NCBI RefSeq assembly: GCF_028743515.2
Contig: NZ_CP117969.2
Location: 741,001 to 805,000 of the forward strand
Origin: Imtechella halotolerans
Lineage (GTDB): Bacteria > Bacteroidota > Bacteroidia > Flavobacteriales > Flavobacteriaceae
DNA: 64,000 nucleotides
Reading direction: 5' to 3'
Part shown: in pieces, positions 63,038-64,000 of the stretch
Position numbering within the stretch: the first letter of the stretch is position 1
How the letters are laid out: each line of letters starts with the position of its first letter
Made by a program: the position numbers and the translations under genes
Notes under the pieces: generated by a model
The model's database searches: none
Told to the model about the DNA's origin: nothing
Seen by the model: the letters and a program-made list of their open reading frames with translations, nothing else

Positions 63038-63541
63038 ATGCCATACAGAAATAAAACATATGTAGCTTTTGACGCTGACAGTGATATAAGATATTACAGA
63101 TTAATGAAAGCTTGGAAACAAAGTGACAATTCAGAATTTAATTTCTTTGACGCACATGATTTGACAAATATTTGGCAATACAGTTCAGAAGAAACAATCA
63201 AGAGAAATCTTAGAGAAAGACTAATGAATACTAAAATATTTGTCCTTCTTGTTGGCGAAAAGACAAAATATTTATACAAATATGTAAAGTGGGAAATTGA
63301 ACAAGCGCTAAGCCTAGATTTGCCTATAATAGTTGTAAATCTAAATGGAAATAGAGGTTTAGATGACGTCAATTGCCCATCAATCTTGAAAGACAAGTTA
63401 GCCTTGCATATTAGTTTTAATGCTAAAATAATTCAAAAATCACTAGAGAATTGGGAGACCCTTCATGAAAATTATACATCTGAAAAAAAGTCAGGGCCAT
63501 TTCAATATGACGAAACCATTTATAAACATTTAGGATTATGA
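63038..63541 (+). CDS. thsB: TIR-like (DUF1863) protein, ThsB of Thoeris
   Basis: A 167-residue protein with the DUF1863/MTH538 TIR fold: NKTYVAFDADSDIRYYRLMK for the first strand and helix, FFDAHDL, TKIFVLLVGEKTKYLYKYVKWEIEQAL with the likely catalytic Glu, and LPIIVVNLNG. ThsB TIRs sense phage and make a nucleotide signal from NAD+. The stop overlaps the next start by ATGA, and that next gene encodes the expected effector, so I read this pair as a Thoeris system. Confidence 0.85.
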   Translation: MPYRNKTYVAFDADSDIRYYRLMKAWKQSDNSEFNFFDAHDLTNIWQYSSEETIKRNLRERLMNTKIFVLLVGEKTKYLYKYVKWEIEQALSLDLPIIVVNLNGNRGLDDVNCPSILKDKLALHISFNAKIIQKSLENWETLHENYTSEKKSGPFQYDETIYKHLGL

Positions 63542-64000
63542 AATGTCGTTTAACAATAGGTAATGGCCTATGGCTTCTATGGAAATCTTTAAGTTTTATT
63601 AAAGTTGGGAACAATTTACTATCTGTATTTGGTGTACTTTGGTTAGTTATTGAAGTTTTTACATTTTTTAACAAACAAGAAATCGTAAATCAAATTAAGG
63701 AATTTTGGGGTCTATTTGTTTTTATTGGAATAATAATAGTGATTTATCAAAATTGGCCTAAAAACAAATTTTCCTACAAGGTTAACAATAGAGACGTTTT
63801 TATAACTTTGCAAATTGGTGATATATTTAAATCAGACGGCGCATTGATAATTCCGGTTAATAATCGTTTGGATGTTGACAATCATGGCATTATTGCAAAA
63901 TCTAGTAGCATTTTACGTTTATTTATTGACAAGGTATACAATCAAAAGCATAATTACTTGGCATCTGATATATCTTGTGAATTAAAAGATTCTGAGAAAT
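63538..64000 (+). CDS. thsA: Membrane-anchored Thoeris effector (ThsA, type II-like), partial
   Basis: The frame from the ATG at 63538 is open to the window edge (154 codons). Two hydrophobic helices (NNLLSVFGVLWLVIEVF and LFVFIGIIIVIYQNW) are followed by a soluble part beginning NRDVFITLQIGDIFKSDGAL and IIPVNNRLDVDN, which has the start of a macro-like domain (DUF6430 group). In type II Thoeris a two-helix-plus-macro ThsA is opened by histidine-ADPR from the TIR protein. The end of the domain is outside the window. Confidence 0.75.
   Translation, partial: MKCRLTIGNGLWLLWKSLSFIKVGNNLLSVFGVLWLVIEVFTFFNKQEIVNQIKEFWGLFVFIGIIIVIYQNWPKNKFSYKVNNRDVFITLQIGDIFKSDGALIIPVNNRLDVDNHGIIAKSSSILRLFIDKVYNQKHNYLASDISCELKDSEK

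Overview
The window is low-GC DNA from a member of the Bacteroidota, most likely Flavobacteriia. The pointers are a SusC/SusD pair, TAnnTTTG-type -7 promoter boxes, a DUF6520 peptide, an RRM protein next to a DEAD-box helicase and cold-shock genes, and a remnant of the CTnDOT-type regulator RteC. Genus cannot be fixed from what is visible.

Layout. 1-8.1 kb is the end of a surface-polysaccharide cluster: a Wzy-like polymerase (cut by the window edge), three GT4 glycosyltransferases, hexapeptide acetyltransferases, a WbpV-like sugar reductase/epimerase and a WbpL/WecA-like initiating transferase. 8.2-25 kb is mostly chromosomal: a lipoprotein amidohydrolase, a SusC/SusD/M16-peptidase uptake locus behind a 1.2 kb ORF-less region full of hairpins (one is a 133-nt rod that looks like a 6S-type RNA), a MauE/PAS-AraC locus, an alcohol dehydrogenase, an SMI1/KNR4 protein and a two-domain fasciclin lipoprotein. 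25-32 kb is accessory: decayed tandem genes, a tightly packed four-gene stack (WYL-like, KTSC-like, AAA_13/RloC-like ATPase, PD-(D/E)XK nuclease) that looks like a defence system, and a broken hipBA pair. 32-36.6 kb holds RNA/cold-adaptation genes (RRM, RhlE-type helicase, two cold-shock proteins) and regulators. 36.6-41.7 kb is an imperfect segmental duplication of a beta-lactamase-like hydrolase gene flanking acetyl/acyltransferase and AraC genes and a decayed nuclease-toxin fragment.

42-64 kb is a mosaic in which nearly every intact gene is on the + strand. Several genes are separated by imperfect palindromes with AAC...CCGTTG outer cores. In at least three intervals the bases just after a GTT core are complementary to the bases just before the next AAC core, which is the signature of integron gene cassettes. 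No integrase is visible, so this reads as an integrase-less (CALIN-like) cassette array. A truncated group II intron sits at one palindrome, and pieces of IS3, IS1182-like, IS256, IS21-like and IS66 elements, an rteC remnant and a wrecked type I restriction locus (hsdS tail, intact fic, hsdR head) are interspersed. Cargo includes a PIN-domain/zinc-ribbon protein, a proteasome-fold protein with a predicted N-terminal Ser, and at the right edge a TIR protein overlapping a membrane-anchored partner, matching type II Thoeris.

The strongest new-biology candidates are the four-gene ATPase/nuclease stack, the cassette array with its collapsed and intron-bearing sites, the Ser1 Ntn-hydrolase and the long structured RNA.
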